Part shown: positions 11,795-23,286 of the stretch, piece after piece
Position numbering within the stretch: the first letter of the stretch is position 1
Layout: each line of letters starts with the position of its first letter
From: Rhypophila decipiens
Taxonomy: Eukaryota; Ascomycota; Sordariomycetes; Sordariales; Naviculisporaceae
Direction of reading: 5' to 3'
Assembly: GCA_033297075.1 (NCBI GenBank)
Contig: MU858108.1
Span: 62,001-126,000, forward strand
DNA: 64,000 nt
Notes under the pieces: model-generated
The model's input: only the letters and a program-made list of their open reading frames with translations
Told to the model about the DNA's origin: nothing
The model's database searches: none
Position numbers and translations under genes: made by a program

Positions 11795-12056
11795 TTATCA
11801 CATGTTGGGCAACAGGCAACGTACAATGAACAAACGACATAAGGGCGCCCATCTTTCACTCCACAAGCAACGGTTTCACGTGAAGATGGCGGATGAGCAA
11901 AGCGTAATCAGCAGACCAGCCAAAAGACTCAAGCCACACAACGCTTGATAGTAAGCCTCAAGCTCCATCCCACGACCAAACAAGGTTTGTTTGGCACCTG
12001 CTTGACTTCCCCCACAAAGTCCGCATTTCCCAGCTAGGTTTTCAACAAGTTCGAAT
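11795..12056. other. Spacer between coding gene and tRNA
   Basis: Short spacer of 262 bases with the 3' flank of the F-box-like gene. Nothing else was seen. Confidence 0.5.
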
Positions 12057-12229
12057 GGTCTGGTGGTGTAGTGGTTTATCACATCGTTCTTATAAATGAG
12101 TCTGTTGTGTATTTCTAAGTTTCTTTGGTTATTGCTCGGATTGCTCGGATTGTGCGTGATTTCGGAAGTTGCTCGGAGATACAGACTCATCATATGCGAG
12201 GGTCCCGGGTTCAAACCCCGGTCAGACCA
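12057..12229 (+). tRNA. tRNA-Ile(UAU) with 99-nt intron
   Basis: Acceptor strands GGTCTGG (12057-12063) and TCAGACC (12222-12228) pair, with A73 at 12229. D arm 12066-12082 holds a good A box (TGGTGTAGTGG). T arm CCGGG/CCCGG encloses TTCAAAC, so the B box is GGTTCAAACCC. The anticodon loop reads CTTATA/A, giving TAT at 12091-12093, the same loop as yeast tRNA-Ile(UAU), which is also intron-bearing. The intron is placed after base 37, at 12095-12193. It contains a perfect 10-bp inverted repeat (12096-12105 with 12181-12190) just inside the splice sites. The last anticodon-stem pair would be U-U, a small weakness. A T6 terminator follows at 12232-12237. Confidence 0.82.
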
Positions 12230-14537
12230 TATTTTTTGGCTTTTAGTTATTTACATGCTTTTTTTTCCTTTTCTCTTTCGTCTGGCTTTTTCTCATACAT
12301 CAACAGACTGACCGGTCCGTTACTTTCACGATATGTGTGAAATACACAAGCAATGTGGACAGGTAGTCGTCAGTTGGTTCATTCGGCCTTACCTGGCCTC
12401 GGGTTTCCATCCTCATCTCATTCATTCATTCACCGTTTGAGTATAAAGCAACTTCATATGTCCGTGAGAGAGATCCATTCTTATTTCTCTCGTTCGGCAG
12501 TTAAAGAAGAGTCCCGTAACCCGTACACAAAAAGAATATAACGTGTCATCGAGGTCACTCCGGGCACATCATGTGTCACGTCAAATTCCTTGAGGCTCTG
12601 TTCGTTCTTCATTTTCCATTCATTTCCTGCCATTCATATTGGTTATCCGTTCAGTCTACCCGGTTTTTGATTTCGAGAGCCTTCGTTGATCTAAACGTTT
12701 CATTATGCTAGATGTGTGTTAGTTCGGCAGTTGAAGGCCATTGTTTCATTGGTGCTAATTACCGCTGCATTGTGACTCTCACTGTTTTTATTGCTTCTGT
12801 CTACCTACCGGTAGTGATTGGTCGTCATGGGTTCATTGTCCAAAGAACGACGAGGTGACAGATTAGGCCAGGTCAGTGATGTTCAAAGAATGGTCATTGG
12901 TCGCTGGTAGAATGGGAGGGACAATAGCTTACCAGCAGGCATCTGAAGCCAAAGATTCTGCCGTCAACCGGACATGCAGTTTCTCTTTCGCTCATGTCTA
13001 AGCACTCATAGTTCCTCCCCTCCCTCCTTTCTCGCTCACCCTTTTGTGCGGTGTGGCAGGCACTATGGATGGATGGCATCCGGAACGGGTTGGTGATTTA
13101 TTGCCATGTGTCTCGTTGGCTGCTGGCCTGGTTCCTGGCAATGTGAGAGCCAATGACCAACTTTTTCTCTTCTCACAGTGTTCGATCTTGGGCTCGTGGT
13201 CATGATCTTCTTTTTCAAGGTCAGGTGGTGGTCATTTTGAGGTTCAGGACCGAAGGAGAGTGGTCCATTAAATGATGGCAGGTTTTATTGATCATGGACT
13301 GTCGTTGTTCACAGAGCCAAGTCAGTATTCCAGTCCAGCCCAGTCTAGCCTCTCTGTCCAAGACAATCGGCAGATGTCTGTTTGGGCGACCAACAAGTTA
13401 CTCTGCCCCTGGGCCCCCTGGGCACTATGCACTGGAAACCGAACACGAGCTCGGAGTAAATAAAGGGTGCCGAAGATATACAGTAGCATCAGGTAGTATA
13501 CGCTCTATATATGCTACCGCTGCCGTTGCTTCGAGAACAACCCATGCCGCCCCTTCTATAGATGAATACGACACCACCTTTTGGGAAGTTTCCGTGTGGC
13601 TGAATCGCATCTGATTGGCTCCCTCCCTTTTATATAAAATCTGGTTGATATACCCACCGCTGCCTTGACAGGTTGGCTGCACGGCGGCTGCTTTGCCACG
13701 CGCTTTATAGGAAGCCTACATGTCAACCGTGCTTAAAGGGGGATACGGTTATTATATCATATAAACAACAGCCACCACTCAAACGCCGGGAATTTCCCAA
13801 TTACCGGATAATGAGCCGAGTTGAACCAGATTACCACTACCACTTGAGAGGTCGCACTTGTTGTAACAGTCTTCCATTCATTGTTCGAATGAAATCTTCC
13901 AAAGTAGGGGATATTCGTCTCGACCGGGCTCTCGGTGAGAATGCTGTCAGTGGCTTTGGGCTTTTCCCACGTGTGATCATTTTGTCCCTTTTGTTATTTA
14001 AGAGAGCAAAAAAAGGGTAAGATACGTTTTGCTTGGCCTAACCGCCGGGAAGATGCCGATCATCAATTCCATGCTTGGAAAGTTTGGAGAATAAGATAAC
14101 CAGAACCATTCTTTGATTTTAGGCGGAATCCCCGGGGTACTTGCAGACTTGACATTTTTAATATCGGGAACAACAACATCCTCGCTTGGTATTCATAACA
14201 ATGTCCCCGCATTTTATATGGACATTTCTTAGTACAATCTAACAGATAACTAACAAGAATTCTGGCCAAGTCTCTCGGCGGTTGCAAGCCCAGGCGGCAG
14301 TGGTGTTTCTGGCAGGTCGCCATGGCAGGACCGTATTAGTCGGCTGATAAGGCCATCGGCTCTATTGCGAGTATCTGGCGAGAGCTCACCAGAGTACATA
14401 TATTGGCCGGCTTGGATCCTGGGGTCTTACCACGTTCTGGTGGTTTTCCGTTCTGCAGAGGTTTCTTGCTTTCTTTCCTCCATCAACAACACACAGTCCA
14501 TTCCCTCCTGCCTCCAAGCAGTCAGTCAGTCCCAAAA
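12230..14537. other. Intergenic region, no gene recognised
   Basis: 2.3 kb between the tRNA and the first DUF1996 gene. Several short frames exist but none has coding character. It probably holds the DUF1996 promoter; the final 80 bases before the ATG are pyrimidine-rich. No transposon signature was seen. Confidence 0.5.
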
Positions 14538-15699
14538 ATGAAGTCCTGGCTATCCCTAGCCATCGCCCTCGCGGCGCCTTCCGAGGCAGCCCTCCGATTC
14601 GGCTGCTCGACCCTAACAATCCAGCGCCTCGACCCCCTCGTCGAGCCCGGCAAAGTCCCTTCGGCCCACTTGCACCAGATCGTCGGCGGCAATGCCTTCA
14701 ACGCGAGCATGAGCGGCGACGTCGGCGAGCAAGGCACCTGCACGACGTGCACTTTCAGCGAGGATTTCTCAAACTACTGGACGGCCGTCATGTTCTTCAA
14801 GCACCCCAACGGCACCTACAAGCGCGTGCCCATCATGCAGAACACGGCGCTGCCTAACGGGATCAACGGCGGCATGACGGTGTACTACACCCAGCAGGAT
14901 TTCAACTCGAATGGCAACCAGAAGATTACCTCTTTCAAGCCTGTAAGTCTCATCACTCTTCACTCTCAGCCCTTGTACATCCAGCCTAACTAACCATTCT
15001 GTTTTTGTTTCACAACAAAAGGGCTTCCGCATGGTAGTAGGCAACCCGACGTCGCAAAAATCCGGCGTCCCCGGTCTGAAGTTCGTATGCCTCGAAAACA
15101 AAGGGACCCGCTTCCCCGAACTAAACGACTTTCCCAAGTCTCCCTGCCGCGGAGGAATCAGTTTGTCCCCCCCCTCCCCCCCCCTCGCCCTGCCTCCAAA
15201 CTGTCCCCATCCATCCTAACATCTTTTTCTCCCTCGTAAAGTGACAGTCCACCACTTCCCAGCCTGCTGGGACGGCAAGAACCTCGACTCGCCAGACCAC
15301 CAATCGCACATGTACAACACCGTCAAGGAAGCCTTCAACCCAGCCGGCGCCTGCCCGTCCTCCCACCCCGTCCGCGTCGCCCAGGTCGCGTACGAGACCC
15401 TCTGGGACACGACCCAGTTCGCCTCCATGTGGCCGCGCGACGGTTCCAACCCCTTTGTTCTCTCGTACAGCGACTCAAAGGGGTACGGGACCCACGCGGA
15501 TTACTTGTTTGGCTGGAAGGGAGATAGTCTGCAGAGAGCGATGGATAGCTCTTGCATGTTCCAGGGCTGCGAGAATGGACGGCCGCTCAAGAGTCAGGCT
15601 GTCAATAACATGAATAAGTGCAGTGTCAAGACTCAGGTGCAAGAGGATATTGACGGCTGGTTGGATGCCATGCCTGGTCAGGTTGTTATGAAGAAGTAG
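14538..15699 (+). CDS. Secreted DUF1996 protein, copy 1
   Basis: Three exons: 14538-14942, 15022-15160, 15242-15699; 333 aa. The second intron uses a weaker donor (GTTTGT) and sits in a C-rich tract. It is supported because the joined frame continues into VHHFPACWDGKNLDSPDHQ exactly as in the second copy in this window. Residues 1-17 are a signal peptide (MKSWLSLAIALAAPSEA), followed by LRFGCSTLTIQRLDPLVEPG, the usual DUF1996 start. Other hallmarks are HLHQIVGGNAFN, CTTC and GTHADYLFGWKGDSLQRAM. The domain is common in fungal and other secreted proteins; its function is not established, and some members carry a WSC domain that is absent here. Paired cysteines suggest an extracellular, disulfide-bonded protein. 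Confidence 0.88.
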
Positions 15700-16860
15700 A
15701 GGGAGAGAGAGAAAGTAGATGTGTGTGTATTGTAGATACCTTGGCTTGCCTAGTAACTAGTAGAAAAGATCTTGGACCAAGGAGTGGTTGGTTGTTCTGC
15801 AAGTACAGTTTCCAGATTTGATCATGTCCATAAGAACCAGTTGTTATCAGCACGTTGGGTCGATACGGCAACAAGAGAAATAAACAGACCTGACCACCAC
15901 TAACAAGAAAGAATTGCCGAGCAGCCCATGACCTAACAAGGTATCCAAGATATATTTGTACAGCCGGAATATGACCTGTATCTAACGAAAAAGTGCAACA
16001 CAAAACGCCGGCAAGCCAAATGCACGCCTGTATCGAGAAGTGCTTGAACAAACAGCCAGAAACGACAACCCAAGTCTACAACCCGGATATCGTAAACACC
16101 CTTACAGAACCACGAACCGCCCCGCTGCCTTTCCGTACAAGTATCCCAAGAACGGACATAATCAGCAACCCAGGATGCCCTAGCACAAGTTCGCCTTCTC
16201 CCAGTGTAACTACTAAATGCATGCCCCAAGTAACCGTGCCATATTGCCGACTGGCTCGGACTTGAAACTAAATCCTGACTTATCCCACCTGCCTTCCAAC
16301 CGACCGACCCTTCACCAGCAGAAAAAACAACAAGACGAATGCAGGACATCATAGACCCTGACAAAACACTGATACGCTTTCTAAAAGTAACTAAAGACTC
16401 GTTAGCCTTGATCATACCACAAGCAGTCTTTATAACAAAGGTAACAGGAAAAGGCACAATCAGAAGTTAGAATAAAGTCAACACCGTGTTTCAGATAGGG
16501 ATAACTGTTATAAAAATGTCTACATCATCATTTTGAGTGCGAGGTGAACAATGGAGGCAAGCAAGAAAAGGTTCAATACATACCAAAATTACTGTGTCCG
16601 TTTAGAAGAAAACCATAAAGGTCTAAAAATGCCTGCAGTCTGTTAGCTTCCAACTCGGAAAAAGAAGCGAATCACAAATGGAGAGGAAGAAAAAGACAGT
16701 CAAAGTAAATATTATCAACACAGTGTTTCAGATAGGGATTTGACCAATCATATGTTTAATGTCATCATGTCGAGAGGGAGAAGAGCTACAAAAGCAGCAA
16801 AGAATAAAAGAGAAGATGCAATACATACCAATGATAGATCAAGGAGCTCAAGAGGACAGC
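15700..16860. other. Convergent 3' region with short direct repeat
   Basis: 1.16 kb between the converging 3' ends of the DUF1996 gene and bir1. It contains a 25-bp repeat listed separately. No gene was recognised. Confidence 0.5.
16478..16739. repeat. 25-bp direct repeat pair
   Basis: TCAACACCGTGTTTCAGATA at 16478 continues as GGGAT and recurs at 16715-16739 with one mismatch. Both copies are followed about 90-100 bases later by CAATACATACCA, so a longer unit of roughly 240 bp seems duplicated and diverged. It lies in the 3' flank of bir1. Confidence 0.6.
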
Positions 16861-19662
16861 TCAGTCGACGATGATGCCCTCCAAGACACGAATGGCCCTC
16901 ATGCCCTCGCTCTCAAACTTGGACAGCACAATCTCGCACTCGTGCTTCATCTTCTCCTGGGCAATCTCCGAGTTGTAATAGAGCCACTCCTCTACCGTCA
17001 TGCGCTTCTCGGGCGTCGTCAGCTCGCCTCCCATACGGAAGAGCCTGTCGAGCCCATTCTCTTTATCGGACCCACTCTCGCCGGGAGAAAAGACCGTGTC
17101 CAGATCGACCGCCGTCCATGGTTCGGTGCTCTGCAGCCCTCCGACGACGTTACGTCTCGAGGGTGACCCCTGTGCAGGCGTCGCTACCACCGGTGCCAAG
17201 ACGATTCTTTTAGGTGTATTGACCGACGGCTTTGAGGATGGCGGCTGGTTCTCGGCATCCGAGGACTGGGGTGATTGGGACGGGGAGATGGTTGCTTGTT
17301 TGGCGTTTGCCGACGGTGTAGTGCTTGCTTTTGGTGTCCCAGGCGGCCGAGGGAGGCGGCCGGCCGACTCGGGAGGTGGAGGAAGTGACTTGTTTATCCT
17401 GGCCGGGGTCGTCGAGGACAAATTGCTGCTGCTGGTTGGGGGCGTCGTCGATGCAGGTAGTGCAGGTAGTGCAGGTAGTGCAGGTGGTGCACTTGTAGTT
17501 GCAGATTCACGAGGTGGCGGCACAGGCTTCCGAGGTATTTGGGCAGGAGTCTCCTCAGCCGCCGTGAATGATTCGCGACCTTGCACGGGCTCCAGTGGTA
17601 TCTCAACCTCAACCGGCGCACCCGATGATCGTCGTTTGTCATCTTCGAGAGAAGCCTGAGACAAGAGTGACTTCTTTGATGGCCGTCCTCTCCCTCGCTT
17701 AATGGGCTGGCTGACCACAGTCCCAGTGCTTGCGTCTGGATCGACGTCGGCTTCGGCAGCTGGCTTCTCCTCTTCTTTCCGCACTGGCGCAGGAATAGGA
17801 ACTGGCGTGACATCGCCCAGCGGATCTTCATCGTCAATCAGGTCCGTGGGAGGCGCTGGTGCTTTGGCCTTCTTGGTCTGCTTGGATGCCTTGCGAGTCC
17901 CAGCTTTCCGTCCTTTCTTGGGCACCACAAGAGGCTCTGGAGACTCCTCCTTCTCAGCTTCGACCTCAGCCTCCATCTTCCTGTACTCGGCCGAGATGTC
18001 GGCATCATTGGGCTCAGACGGTGTCGGATCAAACATTGCATAATCGGGACTTGGCTGCGACTGAGTCTGCGGGTTTGCTTTCTGTGCAGCGGCAGCCTTC
18101 TTCGGGCGCCCTCGTGCCGGCTTGGCCTTTATCCTCTCCGAGTCAGAATCGGCCACCAGGTCCTCATCTTCTGAAAAGGGGCGCTCAAGGTCAGCCTGCA
18201 GCTGGCGCTCAATCTCATCGTCGTCCAGGAGAGCATCACGTAAGGATGCTTCGGTGAGTTGTGAGCGGAGGGAGGACTGTGAAGCCTTTTTCGTCGCTGT
18301 TTTCGCTGCCCGCTTCTTCGCGGGAGCCTTCTTGGGAACGGGGGCATCCGTCATCTCGGTGTCTTGCGACACGGTGGTCATGATGGAAGTATCGACAGCA
18401 TTGCTACCCCTGACCCTCGTCGCGCGCTTCTTAGGTGCCGGGGCTTCGGCATTGGTGACGACAGAGTCTTCCATCGCGTCACTAACGCGTTTCCGTCCCC
18501 GTCCAGGTTTCGCCGGGGCAGGGGCTGGAGCAGGGGCCTCGAGCTCTTGTGGTTCATCTTCTAGGATCTCCACTGGCTCATCCTTCTTGGCCTTTGTTTT
18601 GCGTCCCTTGGCAGGTGCCTTTCTGCCCTTGGCTGCCTTCTTCCCACCTTGGGTCATGGTCGAGGCTGTGGTCAGAACGGTGTCGTCGTGATCGGCGGTA
18701 AGATCTGCGACGGAGGCTAGATCAGACACCCCGGTAGCGATGGTAGCGACAGACTGAACCGAAAGGCGGGATGCCTTGGAGGCGGTGGTACCTGCCCTGG
18801 CTCTCGATTTCTTCACTGGGGGGTATTTCTGGAGTAGCGCAAAGTACTCGCAGTCTGGACGGCGTTTGTAGTGTTCGTCACTAGCGATGTCCATGTCAGA
18901 GCGGTTTTCAACGTGTCAGCGGAGATGGAAAACGTACTATGGTTTGTCGCCAGCCTCCCAGCCATCCAGTGCTAGGTTGCAGTAGGCGCACGTTGTAAAG
19001 TCGTTGGATTCGTTGTCAGCGGTGTAGTGCCAACCGGCTTCGACAAGCTAGTGAGATGGCTAAAAGTCAGATGCGAGCTCTTGTAAAAGTCGGGAGGAAG
19101 CCGCGCTCTCTCACCTGCTTGGTCTTGCACTTGTAGCTTTTCTTGTCGTCATACGGCCACCTTCCTCCGAACGTCGCCTTTCTTGCCTCGGCCATCACTG
19201 CCGAGTTCGGATTCTGCTGGGCGTAGGCTCCAAGCCCGGCCTCGACTGCCGCCGTGATTGCCCATCCGCAGTCCGGAACATGGTTAAGGTGCTCTTGGAG
19301 CGGATGATCCTGCTCGTCCCAGCCGCTGAGTGATTTCAAACACAAGAAACACGTCACATTGTCGGGGTCTTCTGGTGAAGGGTCAAAGTAGAACCCAGCT
19401 TTTGCAAGCTACATTTGTGTGAAAATTTTCATGTCGAAAGTCAGTCAAAGCGCGCTCAAGTTCGGCCCTGTTGTGGAGCCTTTTGCACAAAGGATATGAA
19501 ATCTTATCGCCTTTTTTAACTCACCTCTTCTGTGGAGAGCTTTTGATGTGGCCACGACACTACCTTGGGTGCGCGCGACCCGCCTTCATGCTGGAGAGCC
19601 CTTTGCTGAAATGACGCCAATCTGTTGTCATAGACCCAAAAATCGTACCCATCGTTTATCAT
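16861..19662 (-). CDS. bir1: Bir1/survivin-like chromosomal passenger protein
   Basis: Four exons on the minus strand: 19525-19662, 19115-19408, 18938-19047 and 16861-18880; 853 aa. Two BIR domains show all zinc ligands at exact spacing: C66, C69, H86, C93 and C164, C167, H184, C191 (C-x2-C-x16-H-x6-C twice). Intron 3 interrupts the second BIR between Lys-Pro and Tyr-Asp. An ATG lying in that intron (18892-18894) gives a false start. The long middle is Ser/Pro/Lys-rich with AT-hook-like GRGRPSKK and ARGRPKKA motifs. The C-terminal 45 residues (MTVEEWLYYNSEIAQEKMKH...) form a predicted helix, as in fungal Bir1. Fungal Bir1 with INCENP/Sli15 and Aurora/Ipl1 works at kinetochores and the spindle in mitosis. 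This is not a caspase-inhibitor type of IAP, since it has no RING. Confidence 0.92.
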
Positions 19663-20704
19663 CTTGACGATTTCTTTTGTCGCGCCAGTATTCTGTTTTG
19701 TGAAGAGGTATTATTTTTATTGCTGTCGACAATGAAAATATCGTGATCGGTTCGGCAGGGAAAAAAGAATTCAAGGTAACAAAATCGCGGAATTTAAACA
19801 GGCGAAAACATTGTCTATTATGTCGAACGTGGGAGGGGAGGAGAATCCGTGTACAGGCGTCGAAAATATCTCGAGTCTCGCTGCAGTTTGCGCTGGAAAA
19901 GGGTTCGTCGTGTAGGATGGACTTGGACTCGAGAAAGTCTGGATCGTGGTCGAGGAAGTCGTCGAGGGCGATTAATCGTCCAGCGCGACGCCGATTGGAT
20001 CGACCAGGTCCGCGTTTGTTTACTTTACTAGCCTCAACAGTGGGGTAGCTCCCCGGTTGGGGTGTGGCGCAGCTGGCTTGATGGTCCAGCGCCCCGCATT
20101 TCGGATCGGGGATCGCAATTGTTTACATCACAAAAGGGGTTGCATTCCTTGCCCTCGGTCGCAAGGAGCCTCAAGGACAGGCCTGTATTTGCATCCCGAA
20201 AACGGCTCTTTTATTTGTCGACCAGTCATCGAAGCAGATGGCTACTCTCCCGTGCCGTTTAACCTCTCACGAATTAGACTCATGCAACGGCTAGCAGTCT
20301 AATTTGTTAATGCGCCGGCGATTTACGAGATGCAGAGCCTCGAGTCTTGGTCTGAATTTCCTTTCTTCCTCGTGGATTCAACTTGCTCTGGAATCATTTT
20401 CGGCTCAGCTTTTCCCCCAACTTTGTGATCAGCAAAGAATTCAGCAGGCTCATAACGAACTCAGGTGTCGCCAACATACAGATCTGCTTACGTAATCCAA
20501 CAAATGAACTGGTCTGCCCCTAAGAAAAGTCCACATGCCAGGGGATGCCGGTAAACTTCGTCAACAAAGCCTTTTCCTCCACCTCACGAATCAGTCTTTG
20601 GGAACTCTGCGCCATGAATGGAGTCTCAAAGAACTAACTCAGGACCTGATAGGGGAAAATAACTTTTCCATTCCACATCAAACACAAGCAACCCCAACAA
20701 GCAA
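19663..20704. other. bir1 promoter region and spacer
   Basis: About 1 kb upstream of bir1 and of the tRNA-Ile on the other strand. A tRNA-like stretch near 20055-20115 was examined and rejected. No gene was recognised. Confidence 0.5.
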
Positions 20705-20832
20705 GCCCGATTAGCTCAGCTGGTTAGAGCGTCGTACTAATAGAATTCTCACATCTTCTGATGAAGTGCTCATAGGAAGAGAGGTTCTGTATAGTCATGC
20801 GAAGGTCAACAGTTCAATCCTGTTATTGGGCA
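20705..20832 (+). tRNA. tRNA-Ile(AAU) with 54-nt intron, copy 1
   Basis: Acceptor GCCCGAT (20705-20711) pairs with ATTGGGC (20825-20831), with A73 at 20832. D arm GCTC/GAGC 20714-20730. Anticodon stem TCGTA/TGCGA pairs fully. Anticodon AAT at 20739-20741. T arm AACAG/CTGTT encloses TTCAATC. The intron 20743-20796 follows base 37. Exons are 20705-20742 and 20797-20832. A T5 run at about 20860 may end transcription. Confidence 0.92.
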
Positions 20833-23286
20833 TCCGAGGAAGCCAGGAATGGTGATCATCCTTTTTGCTGGGTTTGCTGCCCTTTCCTTCTTTTTTTCTA
20901 CCTGTTCTCTTCTTTCTAAGTTGTCATGGCCTTTCTCCTGTTCATTGTCATGGTGCTTCTTTATTCCATTACGTTTGCTCTCCTTTTTACTTCACAGCTC
21001 TTCAGTTGAGTTGGCCTTGTCCTCTGCTCCAATGCATACGGAGGAGACCGCGAGCACAAAGCTACAAGGGGGCACTGCTCACTTCTCTATCATATTTTGT
21101 CACCATTCTTATTCGCCATTTTTTATCATTCCATTGGCGTTCCCCGTTACGCTTCTGTGCATACCGAGGTGAGCAGATAGACACTCCCCGGGGGACCCCG
21201 AAGGAGTCGGGACACATGAAGAAGGGCCGATGATCCATCAATCTTGAGCACTTGAGCCGACCCCAAGCGCTCTGGTGTCCATCTCACTCGCCTCCCATGC
21301 AAGGCACTGAAGAACATGCCAGGATCTCCATGCTTCGGCAGATGCCTATCTAGCCAAGTGCCAACACAGCTTCCAGGTTTCTGCCCAGCGGTAGTGTACA
21401 TGTCTCTTCGAGTCGGGAAATGAAAGGACAAATCTCATAGTTCCAAGAACATGCAAACTTAAGCCCACGAGGTACCTCTCTAACTCGCAAGCATCAACGT
21501 TAGAAACAAGAACCGACGGACAACGCTCATGTGCGTCCATGAATTCTGGACACAGAGCCACGGTGGCACACGAGGAAGAATGTGTGGCTCCTCTTAGGGT
21601 TAGGTATGCATGAGTCCCTCATAGGCGTGTTTTACCTACCGCCGGCTTTCGACGGCCAAAAGCTTATTTGGTTAAGCTTTTCACTTATTCTGTGGGGGCA
21701 TCGTATTCTCGGCGTCGTTTTGTGGGTGCCATACCCGTGGAACAGCCCCCTGAGGCGAAACACGCCGACTTCCTCCCTTGAGATTGAGAATGCGACCGGC
21801 AGCTTTGCAAGCAAGACGAACTTGACTTTTTGTAGTCAAGATTCGATGAACTGTACTGTACTTGGTTATTTTTCAGTCAGTTAATTTCCAGAGTTTATGC
21901 ACTCCATGCTCGTGCTCCCCAGCTCCCCAACCTCCCCAGAGCACTCCAGAGTTTAGCCCAAACCCTAGGTCCACAACTGTCGTCATACCCCCGTTCTATC
22001 TCCAGGAACAGTCAACGTGCAGACGAGTCACGACAAGTGGTTATTAATCGGCGACAACATACACAGAGCCGCATTTTATGAGCCTCCTAGCTGAGTGCGC
22101 ATTCATATTCTTGGCTCGTTTCCTATGGAGACAGGATGGCAAATGACTGTTTCCCAATCCAAGTCTGCCTCGGTTTGTAAAGGCAATATGAGAGGCTAGA
22201 TCGACCCAGGATTACCTGGTATAACTCCATGACTCGCGGTGAGAGGGCCAGGTCTGGTACCGTGGGGGGCATTTTCGTTCCTCGGTTCCTTTCACAAGAC
22301 TCACCGAGAAGCCAACGGACGTTTTGCTGAGAATACCGGTGCTGTGGTTAAAAGAAACTTGGTTACTTTGCCACGTTTCAGTCGGTTTTTCTTGGGATTC
22401 AACATGAAACGTTTTATTACGTTTTGGCGAGCGTAGTCTTTGCTCTAGTGTCGAAACACGTACGTTTCTGCTCTGGGCAGTTGGATAAAAATACGACACA
22501 AAGGGTTCTTGCCGAGCGTTGAGGAGGAAGGCGGAAACGGGTGGCCTCTGTCCTCCGTCTGGGATCCTTACATCTCCGCCTCCCCGACTTTCTTCAGAGG
22601 AGACATAGGCAGGTACATGACCAATTCATCTCCGTAGACCCCGCAAGATGTTCAGTGTCCGCGGGGAAGACTGGCATTTTTACACATTCGTGCTTGATAA
22701 TGCAAACAGATCGCCTGATAGGAGACCCCGGGAAGACAAAAAGTTTAGATAAGGAGCTTTCCCGTTCAACAAAACCACACATGATGTTGGTAATTATTTG
22801 GCGAGCTCTGACTCGCTGTTCTTCATGCCCAGAAGGTTGGGATGCTGAACGTTGATAAAACCTCCAACCTTCCTTTCTGTTCTTTTTCTTATTAGAGTTT
22901 TCTTTTAGATCAGCTGGGGCTTTGACTTTCTCTCTCCCTTTCCCCAGCCCTTCCTCCGCCCCCTCCCAGCTCAACCTGGCCACCCAAATAATCACTCTCT
23001 GCTGGAAGCCTCAGTAATATTATTCAACAATCCTTACCAATATCCTCAACATCAATAAAGCTTCACGGCCCAGGGTTCCTCACAACTTTCCCTGCGTGCT
23101 CAGCTACTGGCGATAACTCCAGGTTACTTCGAATCCTCAAGCGAGTTTTTAAACGTGGCCGGAACAAGCGGATAACGAACGGACCATCAAGATCCACCAC
23201 AATCCAACGCACAAAATATTTACATACTACAATAGCCGAGAATCAGCTCATCAGGCCACTTCACCAGCGATATTCCTGTAGGAGCC
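20833..23286. other. Intergenic region, no gene recognised
   Basis: 2.45 kb between the tRNA and the transporter gene. A hydrophobic frame at 20849-21172 is explained by T-rich DNA and was rejected. The 300 bases before 23287 are pyrimidine-rich and should hold the transporter promoter and leader. Confidence 0.5.

Noticed and set aside
18881..18894. ATG start giving a 677-aa protein
   Set aside because: It lies in an intron; the spliced form restores both BIR zinc sites.
20041..20165. tRNA-like stretch with TGGCGCAGCTGG and a CCCCG/CGGGG hairpin
   Set aside because: The D loop would be 18 bases, the anticodon loop 10, and no T arm with a proper B box follows.
20849..21233. Hydrophobic frames resembling a membrane protein
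   Set aside because: They come from T-rich DNA, have no family features, and overlap in two frames.
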